From assembly GCA_014058105.1 (NCBI GenBank), contig JACGCM010000428.1, forward strand, positions 372,001 to 436,000: a stretch of 64,000 nucleotides of DNA, in the 5' to 3' direction. Both the position numbers and the translations under genes were made by a program. How positions within the stretch are numbered: the first letter of the stretch is position 1; each line of letters opens with the position of its first letter. The notes beneath the pieces are model-generated. The model saw nothing but the letters and a program-made list of their open reading frames with translations. It searched no databases and was not told the DNA's origin. This DNA comes from Kingdonia uniflora (Eukaryota > Streptophyta > Magnoliopsida > Ranunculales > Circaeasteraceae). Of this stretch, positions 12,167-23,216 are shown one piece after another.

Positions 12167-12180
12167 ATGGTATCAGCCTA
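12167..12180 (+). other. Primer-binding site of the copia element
   Basis: TGGTATCAGCCTAA follows the LTR with no gap. The first nine bases match the complement of the initiator methionine tRNA 3' end, the usual primer of plant copia elements. Confidence 0.85.
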
Positions 12181-12232
12181 AAATTGAATCCCCTTTCTAT
12201 CTTTTATATTCACCTACTCTGTGAAGATCACC

Positions 12233-13215
12233 ATGTCTAGGGAATCAACAAATACTACACTAGCAACTATCACACCAACAACCATCTTGATCGATTCCTA
12301 AAACAATTCACTTTACCTCCATTATTCCAATAACTTGGGCACACTTCTTGTTTCCCACATACTCGATGGAAAAGCCAACTGTCCCACATGGCCTCATGTT
12401 ATGCGTACTGCTCTGTAAAGAATAAACTTTGCTTTGTTGAAGGCTCCTCTCCACAACTTGAAGCCTTTGATGCTTCTTTTCCCTTATAGGAGCAATGTAA
12501 CAGTATGGTCCCCGCATGGATCACCAATGTCATTTGGAAGGACATCTCAGATAGTGTCTCTTATGCTACTACGACTCTGGTAGTTTGGATTGATCTTAAG
12601 GACCAATTTTCACAAAGCAATGCTCTGCAGATCTTTCAACTTAAGCACCTCATTGCTCTAAATGTCCAAGAGACTCATTCTGTTGCTACATACTACACAA
12701 AACTCAAGAAATATTAGGATGAATTATGCTCATATATGCCTATCTTCATATGCTCTTATGGTGGGTTTGCCTCTCATACAGCTTATCAATAAATTCAATA
12801 TCTGGTGCCATTCCTTCATGGACTCAATGCCTCATACGGTCCAATCAGGAGCCAAATCCTTCTTATTGATCCTCTCCCCATAGTAGTAAAAACATACTAT
12901 CTAGTTTGCCAAGAATAATGACAACGGGAAATGCACATTTCTGCTCCTTCAAGTGACATCTCCGCCTTCACAGTAAATCATTTTGCTGTTGTTGGTAATC
13001 ATCTTTCAAATAGGAAGAATGTTATTTGTGAGAACTACAAGAAGGTTTGCCACATTCACGCCCAATGTTATCGTCTTATTGGTTATCCCAAGGGTGTCTC
13101 ATTTGGCTTTATTCTTTTGTCAGTACCTAGTCAAACTCATTCTCTCCATTACTCTATAACATTTTTAATGATTATTGTATCTTTCAGGGCCATTAAACGC
13201 AGAAGATGATTGAAG
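12233..13215 (+). pseudogene. Copia Gag remnant
   Basis: It starts at ATG 12233. The N-terminal gag pattern (LHYSNNLGTLLVSHILDG) is followed by a UBN2-like capsid region at 12505-12880 (AWITNVIW, DLKDQFSQSNALQIFQLKH, VATYYTKLKKY). A CCHC-type zinc knuckle remnant sits at 13027-13068, where CENYKKVCHIHAQCYRL reads like a C-x2-C-x4-H-x4-C motif with the second cysteine lost. Frameshifts and stops occur between these blocks. No clear protease could be traced after the knuckle. Confidence 0.82.
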
Positions 13216-16200
13216 TGGGTAAGAATCATAGTGGCCAATATTTCCTTAACATCCCCAACTCTCCTCTAGCCTCAAACATTACTCAGACGACCTCGACTCT
13301 TGATATAGGCCACTGTGATGCATGCCACCGAGATAAACAATGTCGTTTACCATTTCCTATTAGGTTTATATTCACTCATTCTCCTTTTAAAATTCTTTAA
13401 TGTGATATATGGGGAAGCTATAAAACTCTGTCATTATGTGGTACTTTTTACTTTCTAATATTAGTTGACGACTTCACTCAATGCACATGGGTCTTCTTAA
13501 TGCATCATAAATCCAAAGCAAATAGCCATTTGAAATCATTCTTTGTATTAGTCAAAAATCAATTTAATTCTTCGGTTTCGATTCTTCGAACCGACAACGG
13601 ATCCGAATTCTTCTCAAATGACTTTAAGGACTATCTTTGAACTAATGATGCAATTTACCACTATTCTTGTGTTGACACTGAAATATCCATATTTGGTATT
13701 GGTTTTATTTTGTGTCTAGAATAGGTATCAACACTATCTCGTGGTTATTTATCGTCAGAGAGTGCATGTAGAATGACTATAGCTAGACTGACACTGAACA
13801 AGTATATTAGTTTTGTACCTCTTCGTTCAAAGACTCTAGCCCATTAGTATTTTACAAAATGAATAAAAGAAGCATTTTTTTGATGAAAATAGGTTTCTGT
13901 TCAAGTAGACTTTTGTTATGTTGGAATAGACCTGATAAAACCATCTCTGTTTGAATAGACTTGGTCCTATTCAAATAGGCTCTTGTTCTATTTAAATAGA
14001 ATAGTTATAACCCACTTTGTTCGAATAGACTCTTGCTCTGCTCGAACATAACACGAGATTTTCAGTTTTCTATTTAAATCTTCTTTTCTATTTTGAACTT
14101 TACCTTTTCCAAAACCAATTTTAGGGCTTGAGATTTTTTGAGAGAAAAAGGTATTCAACAAGAATTAACCCTCAAGTTAAATCGATCGAGAATTATATAA
14201 ATCTAATTTCAATTTAAGATTTTAAGAGTTTGAGGGATTCAAGATTTGAAGCTTTCATATGTGATCCGAAGCGAGGAGTTGCAAAAATCAAAGGCATTGT
14301 GAGAATAAGTAATTGATTGTAAAAAGCTTAATTAGAAGAGAGGTAACCATGGGGTGTGTTTATTGAGTCTGTAAGTGATTGATTTCTTGTAATTTTATTT
14401 TAATAGTAAATTATTAGCTGTTGAGCGATTCGGTAGTGACCTGTAGGTTTTTCCCTGAGAAATATTTTCCACAAGGGTAAAATTGTTTGTCCTTATGCTT
14501 TTGATTGATTATTGCTTATCATATCAAATTAAGCTTGTTTAGAATTAGACAATTAGTTGTAAGGATTATCAGACCTACTTTATTTAACCTACATTACTCG
14601 GAATCGGTTAATCTCAACTAGTAAGAAAATTTTGACACTCAACAATAAAATGAAGTTGTCGAACGTAAACATCGCCATCTTTATAAGTTGCTCGTACTTT
14701 ACACTTTCAGGAAAATTTTCCTTTAAAAATTTGGGGTGATTGTATTCTTACGACCTCTTTCTTAATCAATAGATTACCCACCAAAGTCTTAAATGGTAAA
14801 TCTCCTCATGAAATGTTGTTTAATGTCAAACCATCTTATATTCATTTGAAAGTCTTCTGTTGCCTTGCTTATGCTCATTACTTCCATCACATACATAAAT
14901 TTGATAGTCATTTTCGTCGATGTCTTTTTCTTGGTTATCCATTAGGCCAAAAGGCGTATCGGCTTTATGATCTAGATAGTGACAAAGTTTTCACAAGTAG
15001 GGACGTTATTTTTTATGAAATTACCTTCCCATATCTATACGCGATACCGCAACCACTCTCACTCCAGTCCAGGAAATTCAAGCCATATCTCCTCCTACTG
15101 AACTTGAAATCTCACCATTACATGCTTTGCCCAATTCAACCACCATCGAATGTTCTACTTCTCAGCCCATTAATAACCCTACTCGTCAATCATCTTGTGT
15201 TCATCAAGCTCCCACATATCTCCAAGACTATCATTGTCTAACCATTCCCTCCATCACCACTTCAACGTCTGAAGCGGCTACAACTCCTAATGGTACTCCT
15301 TACCCTCTATGCAATTATATATTTTATGATAAATTGTCATGTTCTTATCGCTCCATTGTTGTAGAAATTTCATCTACTTGTGAACCTAAAACATTTAAAT
15401 AGGCCATACTCAACCCCTTGTGGAGGGAGGCTATGGTAAAGGAAATTAATGTTTTGTAAGAGAACAATACTTGGATCCTTACAATCCTACCGTAAGGCAA
15501 ACAACCAATTGGTTGTAAATGGGTATACAAGACCAAGTATAAATCTGATGGATCTATCAAACGATATAAAGTTCGTCTCATTTCCAAAGGCTTCACACAA
15601 CAAGAGGGTCTCAATTACCATGAGACATTTTCCCCTGTTGCTAAACTTGTAAGTGTTCGATGTCTCCTTGCTATTGCAAGTATTTAGGGATGGCCATTGT
15701 ACCAACTCAATGTCAATAACACTTTTTTCCATGGTGATCTTCATGAGGAGTGTATATGCAAATCCCACTTGGTTTTTGTAGACAGGGGGAGCCTTGAGTT
15801 TGTCGCCTCACCAAGTCACTATATGGACTCAAGCAGGGTAATACAAATTGGTTTAGCAAATTTTCTAGGGCACTTTTTTGAAGTTGGCTTCCGTCAATCT
15901 AAAGTAGATTATTCACTCTTTACTTACTTTCAAGGTTCCTCTTCTACCTTAGTTCTTGTTTATGCTGATGGCATAATCATCACCGGTAGCGACGCTAATA
16001 CTATCCTCCGATTGGAGCATTTTTTACATGCAAAGATTAACATTAAGGACCTAGGACTTCTTAAATTCTTTTTAGATATTGAGATTGCCCGGTCGAAGCA
16101 AGGAATAGTCATCTTCCAATGCAAATACACCATTAATATTTTACAAGACAAGGGTATTCTTGGGGTTTGTACATCATCCTTCCCCATAGAGAAAAATCAC

Positions 16201-16900
16201 AAGCTAAATGACATCGACAGGTCACTCCTCGATGATCTAACCTCTTATCACTGATTGGTAGGTCAACTTATCAATTTGACCATCACAAGGCTAGATATAG
16301 TTTATTCGATTTACATACTCAGTTAGTTCATGAGAAAGCCACGGAGTCCACACTTAGATGTTGTTCTACTTGTTCTTCGCTTTCTTAAAATTGTGCCCAA
16401 CCAAGGATTACTATTGCCATCATCTAGTACATTGAATTTATCCACCTACTGTGATTATGATTGGGCTAGTTGTCCCATGACTCACCGTTCTGTCACTGAC
16501 AATTATACCTTCATTGGTGATAGCTATGGTTCCTGTAATACGAAGAAAAAAACACAATTTCTTGATCAACAACAAGTTTGAATATTGGTCTATGGCTGTT
16601 GCTACATGTGAGCTAATCTAGTTTTGTCATCTCTTGGTGGACTATGACATTACGCACTCTCAATCGATGTCCATATACTGCGACAACTAAGATGCTCTTC
16701 ATATTATTTCTAATTCGGTCTTTCATGAACGGATGATGCACATTGAGCTAGATTGTCATCTTATTCGTCAATAAATTCAACAAGGAATTCTTCGGACCTT
16801 CTATGTCCCAACAAATCACTAATGTGCGGATATATTCACCAAAGCATTGGGAGTAGACCAATTCTCATTTCTATCTTGCAAGTTGGGCAGTCATAACATT
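13216..16900 (+). pseudogene. Copia Pol remnant (integrase, reverse transcriptase, RNase H), split by an insert
   Basis: The GAG-pre-integrase and HHCC parts lie at about 13250-13350 (IGHCDACHRDK). The integrase core follows with CDIWGSYK, VDDFTQCTWVFL and LRTDNGSEFF near 13583. Foreign sequence of about 0.95 kb intervenes, then integrase resumes at about 14650 (VVERKHRHL) and runs through VFCCLAYAH and FLGYPLGQKAYRLYDL to about 15040. Reverse transcriptase is at 15420-16200 (CKWVYKTKYKSDGSIKRYK, QLNVNNTFFHG). Its catalytic motif reads YADG at 15961-15972 instead of YVDD, so the second aspartate is gone. RNase H remnants continue to about 16880 (DYDWASCPMTHRSVT). Confidence 0.85.
13672..14639. 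repeat. Insert of about 0.95 kb inside the copia integrase, LTR-like
   Basis: Copia coding similarity stops after YSCVDT at about 13679 and resumes at about 14640. TTGACACT occurs at both edges (13672-13679 and 14632-14639), which fits a target duplication. The insert has no coding similarity. It contains several copies of a motif like TTCGAATAGACTC (13893-14050) and sequence resembling plant LTR ends (GTAGGTTTTTCCCTGAG near 14445). It may be a solo LTR, but its ends are not a clean TG and CA, so the class is uncertain. Confidence 0.6.
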
Positions 16901-16913
16901 CATACTTCAAATT

Positions 16914-16922
16914 GAGGGGGAG
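16914..16922 (+). other. Polypurine tract of the copia element
   Basis: GAGGGGGAG lies four bases before the 3' LTR, the usual plus-strand primer position. Confidence 0.85.
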
Positions 16923-16925
16923 TAT

Positions 16926-17057
16926 TGCAGATTATGAAAGATCAAGTTGATGGATCAATCCAGCACATCCCTAATCTCTCTCAACCTCCATATCCATCTC
17001 CTAGGAATATTGTATGACTTTCATGCCTCTCCCCATATTAGGGAACTGTAACAACTA

Positions 17058-17106
<49 letters not shown>

Positions 17107-17165
17107 CTCTATGTAAATGAATAGAACATACAATAAGTTCTACTCAATATTCTTATTTATTTATA
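16926..17165 (+). repeat. 3' LTR of the copia element
   Basis: 240 bp aligning with 11957-12166. The excess length is a TA microsatellite. It ends TTATA where the 5' copy ends TTACA. The PPR frame resumes at the next base. Confidence 0.87.
17061..17105. repeat. TA microsatellite in the copia 3' LTR
   Basis: An uninterrupted TA run of about 45 bp. The 5' LTR has only a short TATATATA tract at the same place, so the expansion came after insertion. Confidence 0.95.
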
Positions 17166-17790
17166 ACCATATTGATTTTTGGGTATGCAAAGTTGGGCAA
17201 TGTTGAATCAGGTCGTATGATATTTAGTAAGATGCCAAATCTTGTGTCTTGGATTATGCTGATTGGTGTATGTTCAAAGTGGTATTGGATACGAAGCACT
17301 TAATCTCTTTTGGAAGATGACGATGAAGGGAATTTTGCCTGATTAGGTCACTTTAGTTGCCTTTTGTGTATGTGCTAGCATTGCATTACTTTAGTATGGT
17401 ACCCAAATCCATACTCGGTTAATGCAGATAACTTTCAAGCCTAATACAATAGTGGTGAGTCCTTTTATTGACATGTATTCAAAATGTGGGAGCGTGGGAA
17501 TTGGTCGATTGGTTTTTAATATCATGGGTAGTAAAAAAGACATTGTGTTATGAATACAATGTTATTAACTCTTAACACGACATGGTCCAGGTAAAGAGGC
17601 CATATAGTTATTCGATGACATGATACAAAAGAAAACAAATCCCAATAAGGTCACCTTGGTTGTCATGCTTAACGCTTGTAATCATTCGGGCCTTGTTAAA
17701 GAAGGTATTAGGTTTTACGAATCTATGACTCATGATTGCGGTATTGTTACTGACCAAGAGCATTATGCGTGCTTAGTAGATCTCTTTGGT
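17166..17790 (+). pseudogene. PPR protein pseudogene, part 2 of 3
   Basis: This continues part 1 across the copia element. Repeats are readable with frame changes: ILIFGYAKLGNVESGRMIF, GTQIHTRLMQITFKPN, FIDMYSKCGSVGIGRLVFN, NKVTLVVMLNACNHSGLV, and EHYACLVDLFG at the end. These are the L and S type repeats that precede the E domain in PLS-class proteins. It is interrupted at 17791 by a solo LTR. Stops at about 17343, 17552 and 17791 confirm decay. Confidence 0.85.
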
Positions 17791-17795
17791 TAAGC

Positions 17796-18536
17796 TGTTG
17801 GAATTGTTTTAACTTCAAAATATGGTTTTAAATGTTTTATCCCACATTGAAGATAAAAAGTAATTTATAATAGTTTTTATATCTCTATTGTTTAGTTGGA
17901 TTTAAAATCTACTCAAGGAGTATGTGCTCTCTTGCGAGATGCTTCGCATCGAGCGCGACTCGCGCACGCGCGCGTGTGTGGGCGAATGGGAGTTTAAGGC
18001 ACATTTAGGCACTTATTGGCATTTTATTAGGCGTACTTAGCACTTAGCACTTAGCACGCTTGCCGCAGTCGTGGGGCGCGTAGGCTTAGGCCTAAAATAG
18101 ACAACCTCTTGGACTTTTATGACTGTTAGAGTCTGTAACTAGTTATATCATTATTGGGGATTAAGTGTGACTTATTTTGATATTAATACTTATGTATTAA
18201 TTAAGTAGTTTTAGAACTGGACAATTTTTAGACTCTTATTTATAAAGTCCTCTTATGTGAGTAAAAAACACAGAGAAAGCAAACAAGTTCTTTCTTTTTC
18301 ATTTTTTTGGGCATTAAGGAAAAGTGAAACAAATTTGATCACTCTATGTAGTGCAAGCACATAGTGATAGAACGGATCTAGCTTGGTTGAATCCCAAAGA
18401 TAGTATTGCTGAGTTCTCTTGCCCCTTTGGAGAGGCTTCGACTATCTTTAAGAAGCGCTTGCGCCCCTCCTTGCTTGGTTCGGTAATTGTTTTCTTTTGG
18501 TTAAGATTAGTTCTTTAATTTGGAATTTTCTCAACA
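17796..18536. repeat. Solo LTR, 741 bp, with perfect 5-bp target duplication
   Basis: The element begins TGTTGGAATT and ends TTTCTCAACA, so TGTTG and CAACA form the inverted termini usual for an LTR. TAAGC flanks it on both sides (17791-17795 and 18537-18541). Removing it restores the PPR frame from DLFG to QFDKVMNLF. Inside are a TATTTATAAA box near 18238 and a GC-rich block near 17950-18080. There is no internal element sequence, so this is a recombination remnant, most likely of a copia-type element. Confidence 0.92.
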
Positions 18537-18541
18537 TAAGC

Positions 18542-18833
18542 TAGACAGTTTGATAAGGTGATGAATTTGTTTGCAAAGATGTCTTGTAAACCTGATGGCC
18601 AGCTTTGAAATGCTTTACCTGGTGTTCCCAGGATTCATGGAAACTTAGAATTGGAAAGGATTGCGGCCAAGCACCTTATTGAGCTTAAGCCTCAATGTTT
18701 TGCAGCCTATACATTACTTTCACATATATATGCTGTAGATAGGCGGCAGGAGTCCATGGGGAAGTTGAGGCATGTTATGAATGAGAGGGAAGTAAAGAAA
18801 GAGCGAGCAATTAGTTGCCTGGATCGTGAATGA
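18542..18833 (+). pseudogene. PPR protein pseudogene, part 3 of 3 (E motif and end)
   Basis: This is the last PPR unit and E-type C-terminus: QFDKVMNLFAKMSCKPDG, then ELERIAAKHLIELKPQ, AAYTLLSHIYAVDRR, GKLRHVMNEREVKKE. That is the ordinary E and E+ layout following the PPR tract. The expected G-x-SW element is reduced to ISCLDRE and no DYW domain is seen. A short tandem duplication of the segment encoding RHVMNERE follows at about 18833-18870. Confidence 0.87.
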
Positions 18834-19954
18834 GAGGCATGTTATGAATGAAAGGGAATTCATAAACGAGTGAGCAAATTGGGTGGTCCGGTGACAAGAA
18901 ACTTCATTTATCTTGTGATTTATTTATTGAACCTCATAGTACACTGCTTCATCTTGAGATTTATGCGACAACTTTCTTTGACATTGATTTTTCTTTCCAT
19001 TTTTGCAATAAAAATGACATCAAGCCTTTCAAAAAGGAAAAAGAAAAAGTAGAATTCACCCTCCGGTGAACTGCTAGTTCTCACTTTAAAAGGTGGGAAC
19101 TACTTAATCCAACATCGGGCATTGCAGAAAGCTGGTCCAGAAAATTATGGCTTAGTCTTGATAAAGTGTCATACAAAAACTTTGTATTGTATAATTTATA
19201 CCTTTTTCTATGTTTAAGAGTAACTCAAGACAATACCCATGATCTAGGATCTAATTTATCATTTCCTTATAGAGGCATTGGGAAATGTGAAACGTTATGG
19301 AAAAAGAAACAATAGTATAATTTTTCATTTTCATCCTTCTAAATACAAATAGAAGTAACTCAATTTGTTAAGAATTTTGGAATTGATCATATTACCTAAG
19401 GTTCAATTCTTGATTAGCCCTTTTATTTATCTTTTGATTTTTTTTTCTTTCATTTTCTATCAAGTAAGTGTTTCAAATTGCTTATAATGAGTTTGATTAA
19501 AAAATATATTCAATTGTTAATCCCCAAATCCTCCTCCCCCCAAAATAATCCTTGATCGTATCCCGCTAAACTTCGCCTCCCCCCCCCCCCCACAATTTTT
19601 TTTTTAAATCCTGGCTCCACCCCTACAGCAGATGCTTCTTCTTCACTAATAATTAGTGTATTCATTTGAATAACTGTAACTAATATCTCAGTGTAACTTC
19701 CATTATGATTTGAAGCAAGGTATTTATCCTTGATATGAAATGGGTGTTCTACTTTGATTTTTTTGTTGCTTGGTGGAAAATGTTATTATAGGATGGCCAT
19801 GAAGTTTTCCTAGCTTTGGATGGCCTCTATGTTAATTGTTTGTTTACTGTAATGTAGCTTTTTGTCTGCTCTATCTTTTGTAATCCCTATTCTTTATAAT
19901 ATATATAGGCTTAAACTTATCAACAGAAAAAACAAGTTATGTATCATCTTTGCA
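18834..19954. other. Non-coding region downstream of the PPR pseudogene
   Basis: AT-rich sequence with no recognisable gene. It holds a poly(C) run at about 19579-19591 and, around 19830-19945, a segment resembling the 3' end of a non-LTR element (CTATCTTTTGTAATCC followed by an AT-rich tail). That resemblance is too weak to call. Confidence 0.5.
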
Positions 19955-20429
19955 TTTTCAACACTTCGAGGGAGATTTCAAACCTAGAAGGCAAGCTCCT
20001 TTATATTAGAAATCTTCTCTCTACTCAGGCAGCTTTAGTTCACAATTTAATTTAAGGAGCATGTGTTGATTCCATCTCTACTGAGGAACGCTCAATAGTA
20101 TGAGACATCTAAATTTGAACATAGAGGGCTGTTCAAGATGGAGAATTGTCATTAGAATTTTTGGATAATCTTGAAGTTCTATTAGCTGAGAGGAGAGTAG
20201 GTGAAGCTTTGACTACCCTTAATGAAGGGAAAATTAGAGCAAAAGAAGCCAAGGATAGTAAAATACTAGGCCCACCTGCACTCTTATCATTATAGACTTC
20301 TATCCCTAATACTACTGGCAAATTAACCTGACCAGCCATGCTGAAGCCGTTTGCCTGCCCTCTATTCATGGACTTGAGCTAGTTTCAGCCATTCTAGCTT
20401 TGAAAATGCTTGGAGATGGACCCAGACCG
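19955..20429 (+). pseudogene. Exo84-family exocyst subunit pseudogene fragment
   Basis: One frame reads FNTSREISNLEGKLLYIRNL, LLSTQAALVHNLI, a short gap with stops, then EFLDNLEVLLAERRVGEALT and EGKIRAKEAKDSKILGP. The LLAERRV-x-EAL-x-L-x-EG pattern and the preceding heptad segment match the N-terminal region of plant EXO84 proteins. In the family these help tether secretory vesicles at the plasma membrane as part of the exocyst. The copy has at least eight stops and ends after LEMDPDRP (family LGDGPRAH) at 20429. No introns are evident over this length. The family call rests on pattern recognition, not a search. Confidence 0.75.
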
Positions 20430-21075
20430 GCCCTAGCTTTTTTTAAAGCTCTGTGCAAAAAATAAAAAGGGGCCTCGGGTTTTGAGATTTTTTTTGGTAT
20501 ACTTGTGTTTGTAGGCAACTCCAGATAATTGGGTTTGGTTTTGTTACTTTTGTTTACTTATAGGTCAAATCTGAACTGGGTTGGGCTTAATGTAATTTTT
20601 TTTGTTTTTTTGTTTGGGCTATAGGTAATTTTTTTTAGGTCCTTTTCCTTTCTGGCCTTGTGTCGTCGCACATATCGCATACCCCCATGGACGGGTCTAG
20701 ATGGACCCCGTTCCCACACTTTCCTCTTAAACGCTCATTACCACAGGTTAAACATGAGTACCAATTAACTTGTTATAACTAATGCTATTTTTTATGGGTA
20801 TTAAGTTATATAGTGAATATCCCCAATGGTATGGTTTAAAAATTATTAGCTTACCAGTATGTAATGGGAATACATATTTTTTTAACAAAAAAAGCTCTTA
20901 AGAGAATTTTTTTAAAGAAGTATACTATGTATTAGGTCGCATACCTAACACATGAGCGCAAACCTTTATAATTTTTGGTTTCTTCTTCCTTCGCTGATTA
21001 TCATATTACAAAAGTGATGGTTTTGTCTAAAAGTTTCTCAACATTTCTGTAATTGTACCCTTTTAATCACATAAC
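20430..21075. other. Non-coding region before element B
   Basis: I see no gene, tRNA or terminal repeat. The sequence is AT-rich with poly(T) tracts. The segment 20643-20740 is more GC-rich but has no recognisable content. Confidence 0.5.
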
Positions 21076-21210
21076 TGTAGGGACCTATTCTTTGAACTAT
21101 TTCCACAATGAACTATCAAGATGCCAGATTAACCCAAAACTGGAAGGGCACACCTCTTGATGATGTTGAAACCAGTCCCACAAACTAGTAGATAATGTTG
21201 CTTAAACCTT
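21076..21210 (+). repeat. First part of the 5' LTR of element B
   Basis: It begins TGTAGGGACCTATTCTTTGA, matching the start of the LTR of D (TGTAGGGACTTATCCTTTGA) at 18 of 20 positions, and then diverges. It ends at GCTTAAACCTT, the presumed left copy of the LINE-2 target duplication. Confidence 0.72.
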
Positions 21211-21537
21211 GTATTTTTTGAACTTAGTATAAACTAATGCTTCCCTTCTTAATTTGACCCAAGACGAAAGGTGAAGCGTCGTTTAGAACATCAATTCAAA
21301 GAATGATTACTAATTATCATGAATAGTGATCATGAATAGTAAATTATAATTAAAATTGAGCACTATGAACAACCAAACACTGAATCTACTTCAACTGATC
21401 CTTAACAATGGGATAAAATCTTTGGGACGGAATATCGAGCAAGGATTGGAGATTTACACGCCAAATTCGTAAGAAAAGACACCAATGATCCATGAACCAA
21501 TTCCAGAATTAGGGCACGCAGCAGGGATACTCCAACG

Positions 21538-23216
21538 ATGATCGGGGACATCAATGCAAATCAGGTTAAGGGAACTTCAATCCCTAGTAAAATCTCTGAA
21601 CAATTTGCACCACTGGTAGTAAGGGAGGAGAAAACCAACACCGAATCGAGCGCAGTATGTCCATCGGGATTCCTTAAAAAAGCTACGTTAAATCCCAACT
21701 CGAAAGGGGACGGAAACATAGAAATAGAGAGAGCACACAATGGGGATACGGCTGAAACAAAAATGGTTAAGAAGGAAGCTCTACAACCAACATTACCTCT
21801 GACATTCGCAGACAAGGTGTCGGCGGAGATGAGAGAGTTGCTACCGGTGAGCAAGAGTGGAGACACACCAGTAATCACCATCCCGATGGTCGAACTAGAA
21901 GTGGGTATATCATAATACCAATTTAGATTGATAGGCAGGCTAGACCTCCAAAATATCAAATTCATAGCAGTTCAAGAATTAAGCTTGATAGGCAGGCTTG
22001 ACCACCAGAAAACAAAAGGATGTTGCAGGATAATACCAATTGGTAAAGGCTTCTTTATCATCAAGCTGGAGAGCAAGGAGGACAAGATTTTGATATAGAG
22101 TAGGGAACCTTGGATGGTCGATAGAGTGCCAATGAGAATATTACTGCAGAGTCCATTCTTCTCAGTGGACAAATACAACAACTCCAATGCACTCATAAAG
22201 TACAAATTTCCAGGTCTCCCTATTGAGATGTGGTGCCCCAAAATTCTCCTTTCCCTGGGTAAAATGCTAGGAACGCCTATTCAGCTGGACCAATCGACAA
22301 GAAACTAAGACTATGGTTATCAGGCTAATGTACTAGTATACATTAACATGTTTAAACCGATCCCCGATCATATTCTCCTAGACATAGAAGGGTGCATAAT
22401 AAAATAAGAGATACTTCTTCACAGAGTCCCTTAATAGAACAAAAATTACAACAATGCTGGGCATATTATTGCGGAATGTAAGATAGTGCAAAGGGCCTAC
22501 AGATAGAACGACATGGAACTGAACAAGAATACAAAGAGGAACTCCAGAAAGGGGGGCCAAAATAATAGAGCCAATAAGGCAATTCCAATTCCAAGTTAGG
22601 AAGGCAAGATGACAAACAAGGAAAACAATAATGAAAAAACCCAAGCACAACCGCAACCACCTAGAAAGCATACATATTTTCAGGAAACCCCTACTTCCTC
22701 CACCAGTAGCATATCACCAATCATTTACTTCACAGGGATGACAAAACCAATAAGGCAGATCGAGCAGGTAGAGAGAATCAGAAATGATGAAGTATGGTTA
22801 CTAGCAAAGGGGAACACAAATAACACCTCACTACAAAAAGAGGCAGAAATCACCAGGAGTAACCCATTCGATACATTAGTAGAAGGCACTTTAGAGTAGC
22901 TGAAAGATAATAGACTTGATGAGGGTATCTCAAATCATAGTACAGACGCAGAAAGTAAGGCCAAAATGATGCCAGACATGGAAAACTCTCCAGAAGATCA
23001 GAACATAATAGAACATGGGCGGAACAAGGGGAAACAATTAGCCAAATAGAGCACTTCGAAGAAATATGAGAGATGCTAAACCCGGCAAGCTGGGCAGATG
23101 AAGTGGAAGTTGAAGAACAAACTATTGCAAGGAAGCTAGGGCCAAATCGGGCCTATAATGGTAGGAAAATATACACGTTGGACCCTTGGGTTACTAGATG
23201 TAATAATAGACAAAGA
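21538..23216 (+). pseudogene. LINE-2 ORF1 (DUF4283-type nucleic-acid-binding protein), broken
   Basis: It opens with an ATG at 21538 and a 125-codon open stretch containing LPLTFADKVSAEMREL. The DUF4283 part lies at about 21920-22310 (IGKGFFIIKLESKEDK, YKFPGLPIEMW, GKMLGTPIQLD). A knuckle remnant (AGHIIAECKIVQRAYR) is at about 22455-22505. A polar, acidic tail follows and ends with NPASWADEVEVEE near 23075-23110 and an IYTLDPW segment near 23170. Several stops break it. Its partner ORF2 begins immediately afterwards. Confidence 0.82.

Larger units (their letters stand above)
11957..17165 (+). mobile_element. Ty1/copia retrotransposon inserted in the PPR pseudogene
   Basis: Both LTRs are present (11957-12166 and 16926-17165). 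A PBS matching initiator methionine tRNA (TGGTATCAG) and a polypurine tract are also visible. Coding order is gag, integrase, reverse transcriptase, RNase H, the copia order. Flanks join the PPR frame: the codon run tgg plus accat continues at 17166. The left copy of the target duplication looks decayed (atat against accat). An insert of about 0.95 kb interrupts the integrase. All reading frames are broken. Confidence 0.9.

Noticed and set aside
11977..12181. Small open frame over the copia 5' LTR
   Set aside because: It is LTR sequence with a primer-binding site at its end; not a gene.
13893..14050. Possible CRISPR-like spaced repeats (TTCGAATAGAC words)
   Set aside because: Units are degenerate, spacing is irregular, and the context is a plant retrotransposon; CRISPR arrays do not occur there.
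19830..19945. Possible 3' end of another LINE or a SINE
   Set aside because: Only a generic CTATCTTTTGTAATCC and AT-rich tail are seen, with no coding part, internal promoter boxes or target duplication.
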